Shown: positions 41,659 through 51,836, counted from the stretch's first letter. The stretch is 64,000 nt of DNA from Mesorhizobium sp. AR10 (GCF_024746795.1 NZ_CP080524.1:5062001-5126000), one strand, 5' to 3'. Program-made: numbers and translations. Notes: a model not told the origin generated them from the sequence alone.

Positions 41659-41780
41659 CGAAGGCTCCTGAATTCAGAGCCGCTCGATACAGCATTGGGG
41701 CCAAGGTGCGAACCCTCGCCGAATGCCCGCATGGGAAGGCTGCGCAAACGCCGCAGGGCCCTCCCCGCCTCAACGTCATC

Positions 41781-42217
41781 TCATGCCTCCGAGAACAGAT
41801 GGATCAGCATGGCCATGGTCACGGCCGCCTGGAGCGTAATAGATGCCGTGCGCGGCCAGTTGTAGGCGATGAGCTCTGCGATCGTCCGGTCGTTCTTGCC
41901 GGTCTTTTCGAGCACGGGATTTCGAGCAGGACCGTGACCAGCAGCCCGACGATCCCGAATGCGATGTTGGCGGCCGTCATCCACGCCGGCATGGCCGGCC
42001 CATGGAAGGCCAGTGCGATCGGCAGCAGGAAGCTGGCGAAGCCCGGCAGGATGATCGGCAACGGAATGCAGCTCGTATAGAAGCGGTGATAGCGCGTGTA
42101 TTCCGCTTCGCCGACCTTGGCGAAGAGCGGATAGACGACGATCTGGACGAACCAGATCTGGCCGAGCACCCAGAAGGAGATCACCGACCAGACCAGCAGG
42201 TAGAGTTCAGGTTGCAT
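41781..42217 (-). pseudogene. Small membrane protein, frameshifted as read
   Basis: 42217-41819 gives four predicted helices beginning M-Q-P-E-L-Y-L-L-V-W-S-V-I, but the frame then turns Arg/Ser-rich. The continuation in another frame (V-L-E-K-T-G-K-N-D-R-T-I-A-E-L-I-A-Y-N-W-P-R-T) runs to 41781 and ends in a further helix. One more C in the C-run at 41916-41918 joins them into about 145 residues. It is not a recognised family. The break may be an assembly error because three other genes show the same one-base loss. Confidence 0.65.
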
Positions 42218-42249
42218 GGCAGAATGCCCCAGGGGTTTCGCGTGAATTT

Positions 42250-42780
42250 TCAGAGCTTGAGCTGGTAGGCGGTGACCTGGATGTCGCGTCCGGCGAGATC
42301 GATGCCGAGGATGTCCGAGGCCCGCAGGTCGTATTGCGGGCAGCGTTGGAAGCCGATCGTGCGATAGAGGGCGACGGCGTGCTTCATGAAGTCCGCAGTG
42401 TGCAATCCGAGGGTCGCGGCGCCCTGCCGGCGCGCGCGCTCGACACAGTGCTCGACCAGGCTGCGGCCGAAGCCGCAGCCGCGTGCCGCCGGATGGACGA
42501 CGAGTGTGCGGATGCCTGCCCCCGGCAGCCCGAGCCCTTCGTCGCCAGCCTTCGGGTAGTAGGTGACGCTGCCGATGATCCTGCCGGCGCTTTCGAGCAC
42601 CATGATGTCGCCGCGGCCCTTGTGCTGGCCGAGATTGGTGGAGTTGGCGATGTATTTGAAGAGCGCCCGGTCGGGGATCGCTCCGCGATAGGTCTCGAAC
42701 GCCGCGGCGATGATGTCGGAGAGATCCGGGTGTTGGTCACCGGTTGCCGGGCGGATGGTGAGGGCCACCTTGTCAAGCAT
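42250..42780 (-). CDS. GNAT-family N-acetyltransferase
   Basis: The 176-residue protein has the acetyl-CoA-binding motif R-T-L-V-V-H-P-A-A-R-G-C-G-F-G-R-S-L-V at about 91-109 and the usual late A-V-A-L-Y-R-T-I-G-F segment. It transfers an acetyl group to an unknown amine. It is upstream of the frameshifted membrane protein and downstream of the small YgjV-like gene on the same strand. The start at 42780 fits the domain edge. Confidence 0.88.
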   Translation of the reverse strand: MLDKVALTIRPATGDQHPDLSDIIAAAFETYRGAIPDRALFKYIANSTNLGQHKGRGDIMVLESAGRIIGSVTYYPKAGDEGLGLPGAGIRTLVVHPAARGCGFGRSLVEHCVERARRQGAATLGLHTADFMKHAVALYRTIGFQRCPQYDLRASDILGIDLAGRDIQVTAYQLKL

Positions 42781-42803
42781 GTCTTTGTCCTCTTGTCGGG
42801 TTT

Positions 42804-43043
42804 TCAGTCCTGGGTGGACGGGAGCCTCGGCCTGCTCAGTTCCATGAGCCGCCAGGCGTTGATCGGCAGCAGCATCAGCTCCATCAGGATGAGCGGCAGA
42901 CTGCCGATCAGCGTGCCGTAGGCCATGAAGGCAAGGCAGCTCATCAGCGCAGCGACGCGCAGCCAGAACATCTGCTTCATCGAATAGGTGAGCACGGTGA
43001 AAAAGCTCCCGAGGAAGCCGATCGCTTCAATCCACGCGGCCAT
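42804..43043 (-). CDS. Small YgjV-like inner-membrane protein
   Basis: This 79-residue protein has three predicted helices and the motif G-F-L-G-S-F-F-T-V-L-T-Y-S-M-K, as in small inner-membrane proteins of the YgjV type. Function is unknown. The ATG at 43043 gives the first helix directly; the longer frame to 43220 has no hydrophobic support. It precedes the GNAT gene by 23 bases and is probably in the same operon. Confidence 0.65.
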   Translation of the reverse strand: MAAWIEAIGFLGSFFTVLTYSMKQMFWLRVAALMSCLAFMAYGTLIGSLPLILMELMLLPINAWRLMELSRPRLPSTQD

Positions 43044-43090
43044 GTCGCATCTCTTTATTGTTCGTGGGCCGCTGCGGCCTTGCGAAGGGA

Positions 43091-43660
43091 TCACTTTCCC
43101 CGGGCAAGGGTGGCCGTCTGGTCCAGCGAAAGCTGGTGGACGAGCGGATCGGCATGACGATGCACCAGCCGCCACTCCTGTCCGTCCCGCATGAAGACCT
43201 GCGTGACGCGCAGCGACCAATCCTGGTTGGGCAGGCCATGGACCTCGCCGTGCTGGCGCTCGATATAGGCCAGCACCACTATGTCGTTCGACGCGTAGGT
43301 TGCAGCGACCTCCAGCCTGGCATCGCCGTTCCTGAAATTGGCCGCCAGCGCGGCAAGCCGCTCGGGGCTGGCGTCAAAACCATGGCTGGCCGGCCCGCCG
43401 AAGGGCTGCATCAGCGTGAAATTCTCGCCCAGCCGGACGTTCTCGTACCAGCGCTGCATCTCACCGGCGTTGAACAGTTTTGCCTGCTCCTCCGCGCGCT
43501 TGATGAGCCCTGCGACCACCTCGTCGGAGGCTTGCGCAGCACATGCGGCGCCGGCGCAGATCGGCGCGGCCAGAGCGACGGTCATGGCGATCCGCCGCGA
43601 AATGCCCTTGCCTTTTTGAGCGCCCGCTTGGGGCACGCGCTTGTTGAATTGCTTGAACAT
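43091..43660 (-). CDS. Exported NTF2-like (SnoaL/DUF4440-type) protein
   Basis: The 189-residue protein has a Tat-like leader (I-S-R-R-I-A-M-T-V-A-L-A-A-P) and a mature NTF2-like cone fold: E-E-Q-A-K-L-F-N-A-G-E-M-Q-R-W-Y at about 56-71 and W-S-L-R-V-T-Q-V-F-M-R-D-G-Q-E-W-R-L-V-H-R-H at about 148-169. Such proteins include small hydrolases and ligand binders; the role here is unknown. It should be periplasmic. It starts the leftward cluster. Confidence 0.75.
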   Translation of the reverse strand: MFKQFNKRVPQAGAQKGKGISRRIAMTVALAAPICAGAACAAQASDEVVAGLIKRAEEQAKLFNAGEMQRWYENVRLGENFTLMQPFGGPASHGFDASPERLAALAANFRNGDARLEVAATYASNDIVVLAYIERQHGEVHGLPNQDWSLRVTQVFMRDGQEWRLVHRHADPLVHQLSLDQTATLARGK

Positions 43661-43925
43661 CGGACGTCCTTTGAATTGTTCATCGACCGGTCCTGCACCG
43701 GACCGGCGCTCATTTCGGTGTTTTCTCCTGCTGAATCCAGTGACATGATTTCAGTGATATGCTGAATAAAATTGATCTTACCGAACCGCGTCTCGGGGAG
43801 CAGCGGGTCGCGCCGGGATCTAAAAAACCGGGAACAGCGGAAGGTCAGTACGATGCGCTACGAAAGCGTAGGTGTTGACGCAAAATGGTATTAGTCTGCG
43901 CAGCCAGGGGCTTCGGGGCAAACGA

Positions 43926-44861
43926 ATGGATTTCAGCTCAGGCCATGGCTACCTGCTCATCGGCGGCCTCATCCTGGTTGGCGCCGGGCTGCTGATCCTT
44001 TCGCTGATCGTCAATCTTCGCGTGGCGCACAGCGTGCGTGACGACATCCGCCATCGCGAAAAGCTGCTGGAATATTATCGCAACATCTTTTCGCAGCTCG
44101 GCGTGATCATGATCGGGATTGGCGTTTCGCTGTTCATCTTCTTTTTCCAGCAGAATTATCAGGACCAGCGCAGACGCGAGACGGAGCTGCAGCAGGTTCT
44201 CGCCAAACTGGCGGCGCGCATTGCGCGCGGCGGCGCCGTCGTCGGATCGCTTGGCGAGTTCGATGCGCTGCTTGACGATGGCGGGGCCTATGTCGGTCCC
44301 GAACTTGGGGGGAAGAACGCCGCGATCAGCGCGCAAGGACCAGAGCTCGGCAAGCAGGTCGCCGAGATCCTGCTGGTCGAGCGCGACGTCGACGTTCAGG
44401 CGTTCGAGATCCTGAACCTGTCGCGCGATTTCGAATCCTCGTTCGTCGTCAGCGAATTCGACCCGACGCTGTGGTTCAACATCGTGCGCGACGAGAGCGA
44501 CATCAAATATGCCACCACGCAGATCGCCCTGGACTACAAGGACCTGCTGGATGCAATCGGCGGCGAGCCGATCGAGGTTGCGCTTGCCAATCCGGAAAAG
44601 CAGCGCAGGATCAAGCACGAGGTGCTCGACATCTTCTACGATGCCGACCTCCTGCGCCAGCGCAGCAGGAGATTTCTCGGCCGCGCGTGCTGGCTTTTCA
44701 GCAACGGGCGCAGCTTTGTCAAACTTGCACCGGTCGCTGAAATCGAAGCCGATGCGAAGTCTCACCAGGAATGGATCGACCGGTCGAAACCCCTGCTGAC
44801 ACAAGCGAAGTCAGGAAGCGGCGATTGCTTCAAACTGCTCCAGTTCGGCCAGGCGAACTGA
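43926..44861 (+). CDS. Membrane protein with cytoplasmic helical domain
   Basis: This 311-residue protein starts at M-D-F-S-S-G-H with two membrane helices (about 10-32 and 58-76) followed by a long charged helical region to the C-terminus. The cytoplasmic part has no motif I recognise. The ATG at 43926 is favoured over 43872 because it starts just before helix one. It is divergent from the NTF2-like gene and about 265 bases away. Confidence 0.65.
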   Translation: MDFSSGHGYLLIGGLILVGAGLLILSLIVNLRVAHSVRDDIRHREKLLEYYRNIFSQLGVIMIGIGVSLFIFFFQQNYQDQRRRETELQQVLAKLAARIARGGAVVGSLGEFDALLDDGGAYVGPELGGKNAAISAQGPELGKQVAEILLVERDVDVQAFEILNLSRDFESSFVVSEFDPTLWFNIVRDESDIKYATTQIALDYKDLLDAIGGEPIEVALANPEKQRRIKHEVLDIFYDADLLRQRSRRFLGRACWLFSNGRSFVKLAPVAEIEADAKSHQEWIDRSKPLLTQAKSGSGDCFKLLQFGQAN

Positions 44862-45071
44862 GCCGGGAACGAGCCGGCGGCGAAAGCCCACCGCTCTTTT
44901 GTCAAAACCCAATTTCCCGCTGCCGCGCTCCACATTATTGCAAGACGTTCAAATTTGAGCTTCCGCACTCATGCTTTGTCGAGAGTATCTGCTGTAGTCA
45001 CTTAAACCTTCTGCGCCGTAAGCCGTGCTGAATCGCCGACGGCGACGATGACGACGAGATAGGAGAACGCA

Positions 45072-45359
45072 ATGACTCGCAATCACGTTGAACGTCTTGG
45101 AGAGTTCAGGGAAATCCTGGTAGCTACTCGACGCGAAGGAGTCCGTAACGTGCACCATACTCGCGACGCAATGCGGGCAAGTGGCTTTCAGATCGGGGAC
45201 AGCGACGGCTCCAGCTACGGAGCCGAGCTGAAGGCGCTCCAGGAGGAAATCGAGGCAGTCGATCGCGCCATCGAAGACGAGAAGCGATTGGCCTTGGCCC
45301 TCGAGAGCGCGGCTCAATCCCGCCGACCCACTAAACCGAGAATCGTGAAGGGAACATAG
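45072..45359 (+). CDS. Small hypothetical coiled-coil protein
   Basis: This 95-residue protein has a coiled-coil helix (E-L-K-A-L-Q-E-E-I-E-A-V-D-R-A-I-E-D-E-K at about 52-71) and a basic tail. There is no signal peptide. The ATG at 45072 has AGGAG seven bases upstream. It is not recognised. It is convergent with the CadC-like gene. Confidence 0.55.
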   Translation: MTRNHVERLGEFREILVATRREGVRNVHHTRDAMRASGFQIGDSDGSSYGAELKALQEEIEAVDRAIEDEKRLALALESAAQSRRPTKPRIVKGT

Positions 45360-45422
45360 AGTCAGACACGGCTCTTGGCGCGCCGTCGCGTCGGTCTTCT
45401 GCCGGCCGCGCACGGACAGCCG

Positions 45423-47096
45423 TCACTCCGGCAATCCGGCGATCCGCATGTGGTCGATCCAGCGGTCGAGGCTTCCGGACGCGGTCCAAAACTTCTCCCA
45501 CTGCTTGCGTTGTTTGCTGATGGAGTCGCCGGGCGAGTCTTTGAGGAAAACCGCAAGCGCTTCCTTTGCTTCCTGCTGGTTTCCCAGACAAGCGTGGATC
45601 CCCGCAAGCATTCGGTGTGCGCCGGTCGGGATTCTGGACATTTTCCGCATCGCCGCCAGCGCAGCCCGGCAATCGTTCTTTTCCCAGAGCGCCCAGCCCA
45701 TGTCCCAGTGGAACCAATCAGGGTGGAATGGATCGATGCCCATAGCCTGCTTGATCCGATCGATAGCTTCGTCGATTCGGCCGGCAAAGATCAGCGGGGC
45801 CGCACTGCCGGCGAGGATATTCGAGGCGCTGGGATTCAGGGCGATCGCCTGATCGTACCGAGCAATGGCCTGCTCGATCTCTCCCGCCTCGGTATGAATT
45901 TTGGCGCGGGCATAATGCGCGTTGGCATCGTCCGGAGCGAGCAGAATGGCCTTGTCGGCGTATTCGGCGGCGCGCTTCAAAGCCTCGTCGGGGTTATTTT
46001 CCTGCTTGTGCCAGAATACCCCGTCATTGCGATAGGTAAAGGCCAGCCCGATATAGCCGTACTGGGAGTTCGGATCCGCTTCGATCGCCTTGAGGCTGAG
46101 TTGCCGTAGCAGCTCGTTCCCCGCGGCTGAGAAATCCTTCTCTGTCTCGGCAAACCCCATCATGACATAGTGAAGCGCGCTGACCTGCGCGGCGTCGCTC
46201 TTTGGCAAGGGTCGTTCGATCCTGCGCCCGACCCGATCCGCAAGCGTGCGGATGATCTCTTCCTGGACGACGAAAAGATCACCGATCTCCCGGTTGTAGG
46301 TATTGGACCAGAGATGCGATCCGTCATGCGCATTCAGCAACTGGGCGGTCACTTTCAGCCGGTCTCCGACCTTCTGCTGGCTGCCTTCGAGCAGGTAGTC
46401 GACGCCGAGGTCGTCGCCGATCTGCCTGGCGTCGATCGGCTGGCCGCGGTACTTGAAGCTCGAGTTCCGGGCGATGACGGCATACGTCTTGCTCCGCGAT
46501 AGCTCGGTGATGATCCCCTCGGCGACGGCGTCGCTGAGATATCCCTTGTCCGCACCAGCACTGAAGTCCTCGAAGGGAAGGACCGCAATCCTCGGCATGT
46601 CGCTCGAACGAACCGGAGCGGATTGCCACATCTGCGCACCGAAATACGCGCCGACCGCGATTGCGGCGAGAACGATTGCAGCAAGAATGAGCCCGCGCTG
46701 CGAGAATTGTGTCTTGGCACGTGCCGCGCCGGCTGCGGCGTTTGGGTCCGCCGTGTCCGATGGATCGACATTCAGCCGGTAACCTCTCTTGGGGAGGGTT
46801 TCCACGATCACGTGCGCGTCGTCCCCCACCGCGCGGCGAATGTCGACAATGCATTGAGTGAGGCTGTCTTCGGTCACGAAGGTATCGGGCCAGACCGCCT
46901 GCATCAGCGCATCCTTGGACACGATTTCGCCGGGTCGCGCCGCGAGCACGGAGAGCACCTCGGCGGACTGGCTGCGAAGATTGACCGCTTTGCCTTCGAC
47001 GGTTCGTAGTTCTTTATTTTTCGTCAGGAACACAAGACCGCGAAACGTGATCGTTTCAGCAGATTTCGGGTCAATTTCGGAAGCCTTTCGGGACAT
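45423..47096 (-). CDS. CadC-like winged-helix membrane regulator with TPR domain
   Basis: The 557-residue protein has an OmpR/PhoB winged helix (about 20-110, L-S-V-L-A-A-R-P-G-E-I-V-S-K-D-A-L-M-Q-A-V-W), one membrane helix (about 133-152) and a periplasmic region. That region has a TolB/adenylate-cyclase-associated segment (I-A-V-L-P-F-E-D-F-S-A) and TPR repeats (about 330-490). Regulators of this architecture bind DNA directly and sense in the periplasm. The target genes are unknown; the small secreted protein gene at 47186 is divergent and could be one. The start at 47096 has no clear alternative. Confidence 0.85.
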   Translation of the reverse strand: MSRKASEIDPKSAETITFRGLVFLTKNKELRTVEGKAVNLRSQSAEVLSVLAARPGEIVSKDALMQAVWPDTFVTEDSLTQCIVDIRRAVGDDAHVIVETLPKRGYRLNVDPSDTADPNAAAGAARAKTQFSQRGLILAAIVLAAIAVGAYFGAQMWQSAPVRSSDMPRIAVLPFEDFSAGADKGYLSDAVAEGIITELSRSKTYAVIARNSSFKYRGQPIDARQIGDDLGVDYLLEGSQQKVGDRLKVTAQLLNAHDGSHLWSNTYNREIGDLFVVQEEIIRTLADRVGRRIERPLPKSDAAQVSALHYVMMGFAETEKDFSAAGNELLRQLSLKAIEADPNSQYGYIGLAFTYRNDGVFWHKQENNPDEALKRAAEYADKAILLAPDDANAHYARAKIHTEAGEIEQAIARYDQAIALNPSASNILAGSAAPLIFAGRIDEAIDRIKQAMGIDPFHPDWFHWDMGWALWEKNDCRAALAAMRKMSRIPTGAHRMLAGIHACLGNQQEAKEALAVFLKDSPGDSISKQRKQWEKFWTASGSLDRWIDHMRIAGLPE

Positions 47097-47185
47097 TCCA
47101 CCCTCATGGCGTGCTCCCTAGCCTAGCCCATCCGGCCGCCGCATCCAAGCGATCCCGGCGGCACTGGGTTGGACAGGAGGCTGAC

Positions 47186-47461
47186 ATGAAACGGACCAGG
47201 TTCATCATCGCTCTCGCTCTCCTTTTGACAGCGCAAACGGCTGCAAAAGCGGACTCCCATATTATGAATGCAACCGCGCATGTTGTTTCCCTTACATTTG
47301 TAAATGGCGGTATTGACGAACGGCGAGAACAGAAACCCTTCGATACATACGCGCTCTGTCTCGCATGGAAACATCAGAAGGAATTCCTTCCGCCGCATCC
47401 GCCTGCTTTTGTTTCTTTCGTATATTGTGAGCAAACAGAGGCGGCGCTCGCATCATCCTGA
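47186..47461 (+). CDS. Small secreted hypothetical protein
   Basis: This 91-residue protein has a signal peptide (M-K-R-T-R-F-I-I-A-L-A-L-L-L-T, cut near A-K-A-D) and two Cys in the mature part that could pair. It is not recognised. The ATG at 47186 has AGGAGG five bases upstream. It is divergent from the CadC-like regulator. Confidence 0.6.
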   Translation: MKRTRFIIALALLLTAQTAAKADSHIMNATAHVVSLTFVNGGIDERREQKPFDTYALCLAWKHQKEFLPPHPPAFVSFVYCEQTEAALASS

Positions 47462-47590
47462 GCCGACGTTTCGCGGGGTGGCGCGAAAGCCTACGTAACG
47501 TCACTCATCCGCAAAATGAGAGAACTCGACCACGAACAGCCTGTCGCCTCGCTGGAGAGAGCGAGCTGCACCGGCCGCTACCTTGTAACC

Positions 47591-48583
47591 TTAAGCGACG
47601 GGCTGCGTTGGTATGAGGCGGTTTCCAGCTAGAGATATTTGGGACGTCACTGCCCTTCCCAGCATTTCAAAGAGCCAGGCCACGCCGGCATCCATGAGTG
47701 CGGCCTTGGAGGCAATCGCGCGAATGGGGGAGTGAACCAGCGGCAACGGCGCCTCGGTGCTCACGACATTGAAGCGCTGCGCATGCATCGCCACCAGCGT
47801 CTTGGGAAGGGCGGCGATGAGGTCGGTTTCCGCGACAATCGCGAGCGCAAACATGAAGTTGGGAACTGTGAGAACCACCCGACGCGTCCGCCCCTGCTGG
47901 GCAAGAGCGTCGTCGACGAAGCCATGGGCATCGCCGGTAAGCGAAACGACCAGATGCTGCATCCGGCAGAATGCATCGAGCGTCGGGTCCTCGCCAAACG
48001 GGTGCCCGGCGCGCATCGCGATCACGAAATCCCCTTCGTAGAGGGTCCGGGAGGTGAACCGTGCCGGGACGTTGTCGGCAGGAACAACCGCAATGTCCAT
48101 CTGGCGCGCCTCGATGTCGGCCAGGACGGGCTCCCATACGCTGCCAGTTGTGGTGACGGTGCGTGGAGGGAGTATCTGCCGGATGCTGATGTCGATGCCC
48201 GAGCTATGCCGGCGCAGTTCTGCCAGCAACGGTAGCAAGAATACGGCCGAGACGCCGTCGGGCGCACCGACCGTGAAACGGCGTGTGGAGGTTGCTGGGT
48301 CGAACGGTGCGGCAGTGCCAATGACGGCGCGCGCCCGCGCAAGAATTTCAGCGACGGGTCCCGCAAGGTCCAGCGCCCGTTCGGTCGGCACGACACCCTT
48401 TGGCGTTCGTAGGAACAGCGGATCGTTGAACAGCCTTCGCAGACGCCCGAGCCCGTGACTGACCGCCGACGGCGAGAGGCTGAGCCTTCCCGCCGCCTGA
48501 CCGACGTGCCGCTCCTCCATAACGGTCTCGAACAAGACCAGGAGATTGAGGTCGGTACGCGAAAGATCAATTTGGTTCAGCAT
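47591..48583 (-). CDS. LysR-family regulator
   Basis: This 330-residue protein has the LysR HTH at about 20-65 (A-A-G-R-L-S-L-S-P-S-A-V-S-H-G-L-G-R-L-R-R-L-F) and a substrate-binding co-inducer domain after about 95. It resembles the NodD/NahR branch by its N-terminal D-L-S-R-T-D-L-N-L-L. The ligand is unknown. It is divergent from the cupin gene, with about 80 bases between, and probably controls it. The start at 48583 gives the normal family length. Confidence 0.88.
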   Translation of the reverse strand: MLNQIDLSRTDLNLLVLFETVMEERHVGQAAGRLSLSPSAVSHGLGRLRRLFNDPLFLRTPKGVVPTERALDLAGPVAEILARARAVIGTAAPFDPATSTRRFTVGAPDGVSAVFLLPLLAELRRHSSGIDISIRQILPPRTVTTTGSVWEPVLADIEARQMDIAVVPADNVPARFTSRTLYEGDFVIAMRAGHPFGEDPTLDAFCRMQHLVVSLTGDAHGFVDDALAQQGRTRRVVLTVPNFMFALAIVAETDLIAALPKTLVAMHAQRFNVVSTEAPLPLVHSPIRAIASKAALMDAGVAWLFEMLGRAVTSQISLAGNRLIPTQPVA

Positions 48584-48663
48584 ATTGCTGAATACATGCC
48601 GCTGGATTCACATCCTGGCAAGTGGGAATCTCTCCGCAGTTAAATGTCGCTCGAGGGATTCTC

Positions 48664-49104
48664 ATGTCACAAGCAATCGCCAAGGGCATCGACCCGATCA
48701 TCGCCGAGCCCGGCGCGCCTCCAATCGCCGCTGCCGGAACATCTCTCGTCATCCGGGAGTGGTCGATGTCCGGTCCCGAATACATGCACGTCCATCAGTC
48801 CGATGACGAGGCATGGCACGTACTGGAAGGGACACTTCGCTTCAGGTTTGCGGATCGTGAGGTTGACGCCGCTCCTGGAACAACGGTGTTCGTGCCTGCC
48901 GGACTGGCGCACACCTATCGCGCCATCGAGCCAAGCCGATACCTCATCATTCTGACGCCGAAGATCGATCGCCTTATAGCGAGGTTGCTCAACTGGTCGG
49001 AGGTCTCCGACTTGCGCTCGACGCTCGGCGAATTCGACACGGTGCTCGCCGAACAAGCCGCACTGCAACCTGGCGAGACGCTCGACCAACGTTCGGGAGC
49101 CTAG
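48664..49104 (+). CDS. Cupin-domain protein
   Basis: The 146-residue cupin has the metal-binding H-V-H-Q-S-D-D-E-A-W-H-V-L-E-G motif at about 41-55 and the second motif with His in P-A-G-L-A-H-T-Y near 86. It could be a dioxygenase, isomerase or sensor; the substrate is unknown. ATG 48664 is chosen because GAGGGA precedes it. Its position divergent from a LysR gene suggests inducible control. Confidence 0.85.
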   Translation: MSQAIAKGIDPIIAEPGAPPIAAAGTSLVIREWSMSGPEYMHVHQSDDEAWHVLEGTLRFRFADREVDAAPGTTVFVPAGLAHTYRAIEPSRYLIILTPKIDRLIARLLNWSEVSDLRSTLGEFDTVLAEQAALQPGETLDQRSGA

Positions 49105-49382
49105 GATGTTGTGGACATTTGACTGGGCAGCCCACCTACATGAACTGTACTCCGCGGATGCCTGTTTTCGGCGGGCGCCACACGCTGAGCCTGAACCGCC
49201 TTCAACGCGCGAGCTGAGGCTCGAAAACGCGTTCAATGGAGCGGTCCTTGTCTCCAATTCGCTCGACGCGGAGGTCCGCAATGGGGTCGAAAGTGGTCGT
49301 TTATCCACCGCAAGGTCGAAGGCCTGACTCTGGTGTAAAGCGGACATTTGCCTTCCAGGCATAATCGCACCTATCATCGCCT

Positions 49383-49814
49383 ATGGCCAAAGCAGCTCAG
49401 ACCGTCGTCAGTTTCCGGATCATTGTAGAACAGCCCGTCATCGGCGTGGTCCACAGCCTGCAATCAAAGGATGATCTGCCGCTTGATCCAAAATCCTCAC
49501 GTGAAGGCGAGTCCTTGGCCTTTGATTTCTCAGTCCGTGTAGGTCCCGGTCCGACATTCTATGGCGACCAGGTTCGCCGTGAGGGATCGACGCGCCGTTT
49601 TGTTTACGTCCGCGTTGGCCAATTGGCTGGCGACCCTTCGTCGCCTTGGTCTCGTCGGATCAAGATCGACATTCACGACATCGATGAGGACCTTCTCACG
49701 CGTGCTGCCAAGAGCGATGGCGTTATCGAGACCACAGTGATCGGCACCGCCAAAGACGGCACTCCAATCTGTGCCACCGCTCGACCAGCGGCGCGTCGCC
49801 TCGCCGAGCTCTGA
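49383..49814 (+). CDS. DUF5990-family protein
   Basis: This 143-residue protein matches DUF5990: F-R-I-I-V-E-Q-P-V-I-G-V-V-H-S-L-Q at about 11-27 and F-V-Y-V-R-V-G-Q-L-A-G at about 73-83. It is cytoplasmic and of unknown function. The start follows no strong ribosome site. It is the last rightward gene before the hydrolase. Confidence 0.75.
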   Translation: MAKAAQTVVSFRIIVEQPVIGVVHSLQSKDDLPLDPKSSREGESLAFDFSVRVGPGPTFYGDQVRREGSTRRFVYVRVGQLAGDPSSPWSRRIKIDIHDIDEDLLTRAAKSDGVIETTVIGTAKDGTPICATARPAARRLAEL

Positions 49815-49961
49815 TGCTGATAACCACTTTGGCGTCTACAAAGGAACTGCGGCTGTCAACGACAGATTTTTCTGCGGAGATGCCGCTCTGGGGTGGAAAG
49901 CGTATCTAGCGGCCCCTCTAGCCGTGCTGGCGCAGGCCGAATCAACTTCCCACCGGCCGTT

Positions 49962-51517
49962 CTAGTCGCCGACGCGCCGCAGCGTGCCGAGATTGTTGTC
50001 GTCGAGAAACTCTATGGTCATGGCCGACGCCTTGCCGTCTGGGCCGACGACAAAGCCCACGCCCGTGGGCCTGTCCGGTGTCTCGGCATCGGGGAAGGTC
50101 AGGAACAGGTCGCCGTCGAAATGCGTCAGCGAATAGGACCGGGCGCCGCTCGGCCCGACCTTGAGCACAAGGGTGTCTCCCGCACTCGACACGACCGCAT
50201 CGCCGATGAAATCGTTGGCGTAGCGCCCGGCATAGACACTGGCCGGCCCGGCCGGCCTGATCGACGAAGTCGGCGCGGCATAGGTGGCCTTGGCCGCCGC
50301 GACCGCCAGTCCGAACAGGCCGGCATAGATCCCATCCCATGCCTTGACCCAATCCTTCTCCACCGTTCCGTCGAAGACGAGATCGGCAAAACTGTCGGAC
50401 AGCCCCTCCGGCAACCCTGTCGGAAGGCGTTGGCGACGATGACGATGCCAAGCTTCTCCTCGGGGAAGATCGTCACCAGAGTGCGGGCGCCGACGCTGAA
50501 GGCGCCGGCATGACCCCAGCTCAAACCGTGCCGGCCGAATTCGACATTCCAGCCGAGACCGTAGAACGACTCGCCGCCGGAGACGGGGTTCTTGCCGCGC
50601 GCCATCAAGGGAATATGCGTCTGGGCCAGCGCATCGGCGGCAATGAGTGTCTTGCCGGCATAGACCCCGTTGCCGAGCACGAGGCGCACCCATTGCGAGA
50701 GGTCGCGTGCGGTGGAGCTGACGCCGCCGGCGGGCGCCTGCGCATCCGGATTGCGCTTGATCTTCGCGGCCCAGGCGCCATCGACCTTGACGTGCAGCGC
50801 GGCGCGATTGGCGTGCTTGACGAAGTCCGAATGACGCGAGCTGGTCGAGGCCATGCCAAGCGGCCGATAGAGCTTTTCCTCGGCGACCTCCTCCCAGGGC
50901 TTGCCCGTCGGCTTGGCGGCCGCGGCGGCACCCTCGGTCAGTCCGAAATTGCTGTAGGAATAGCCGGCACGAAAGCTCGACGATGGCGACACGAAGCGCA
51001 GACGACGCAGGATCTCGGCGCGGTCGTAGCCAATGTCCTCGAGGTCGTCGCCGGCGGTGCCGGGAAACCCACTTCGGTGCGAGAACAGGTCGCGGACCGT
51101 GAGTTCGCTGGTCGGATAGGGATCGGCGAGCCGGAAGGCCGGATCGAGGTCGGCGATCTTCGAATCCCAGGAAACAATCCCCTCGCCGACCAGCGCCGCG
51201 ACGACGGTGGCGGAGACCGGCTTGGAGAGCGAGGCGATCTGGAACACCGTGTCGGCGTCGACGGCCTCCGGCTTGCCGGCCTCGCGATGCCCGAACCCCT
51301 TGAGGAAGATCACCTCGTCGCCATGCACGACGCCGATGGCGAGACCGGGAACGGCATCGTCAGCGACGGCGCCCTGGGCGAGCGTCTCGAGCTTCGACAG
51401 GGCCGCGGCGCGCCGCTCAGGCGCTATGGTATCGGCCCGCGCCGCTTGCGGCCAAAGCACCATGACGGCGATGCAGGCCCAAATCCGCCAATGCCAGAGA
51501 TTCCGATCCAGCCGCAC
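49962..51517 (-). pseudogene. Serine hydrolase (beta-lactamase class C-like), frameshifted as read
   Basis: 51517-50423 gives a class C/PBP-type domain with a signal-like N-terminus, S-L-S-K (SxxK), Y-S-N and later conserved blocks. The frame then turns Arg/Pro-rich. The proper C-terminal continuation (D-S-F-A-D-L-V-F-D-G-T-V-E-K-D-W-V-K) is in another frame ending at 49962. One more C at 50422-50423 joins them. The start is a GTG at 51517. It should be an exported esterase, peptidase or beta-lactamase-like enzyme. The break may be a sequencing error. Confidence 0.8.
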
Positions 51518-51592
51518 GCTCGAGCCCCCCTGCCTGCATTCAACTGGTCATAGTAACAGGCCGGCGCGGGGCAGGCCAATGCTTCGCGCTGG
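51509..51592. repeat. Hydrolase 5' end, first copy of a direct repeat
   Basis: The first few codons of the serine hydrolase plus about 75 upstream bases (CCAGCCGCACGCTCGAGC and TGGTCATAGTA segments) recur in degenerate form at 52823-52905. Confidence 0.8.
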
Positions 51593-51836
51593 CTTGAGCG
51601 CCGATGCGGCCGAGCAAGCGTTAGAGCATTGCGATCGATCGAAAAAGGGTCCGAGGGACATCGTCCCCTCGGCCGTGCCGATAGAGGCGATTTTGGACCA
51701 ATTATCGGCAATATTAGCGCTTCCTTCGATAAGTGCGTTGCGCGCCATCTGCTGGAATGCAAGGACACTCGGCTAGTGCCAGATGTCCAGAGGCCACGGG
51801 GCGAGACAAACCTGGCTGTTCCAATGGGTTGTTACG
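51593..51836. other. Intergenic region left of the glycosyltransferase
   Basis: CCGAGGG...CCCTCGG forms a hairpin near 51650-51672. The DNA turns AT-richer toward the glycosyltransferase start. No gene is seen. Confidence 0.4.

Noticed and set aside
47516..47632. 38-residue frame M-R-E-L-D-H-E-Q
   Set aside because: Overlaps the LysR 3' end, weak ribosome site, no supporting context.
49106..49327. 73-residue frame after the cupin gene
   Set aside because: Low protein character and no ribosome site; may be chance.
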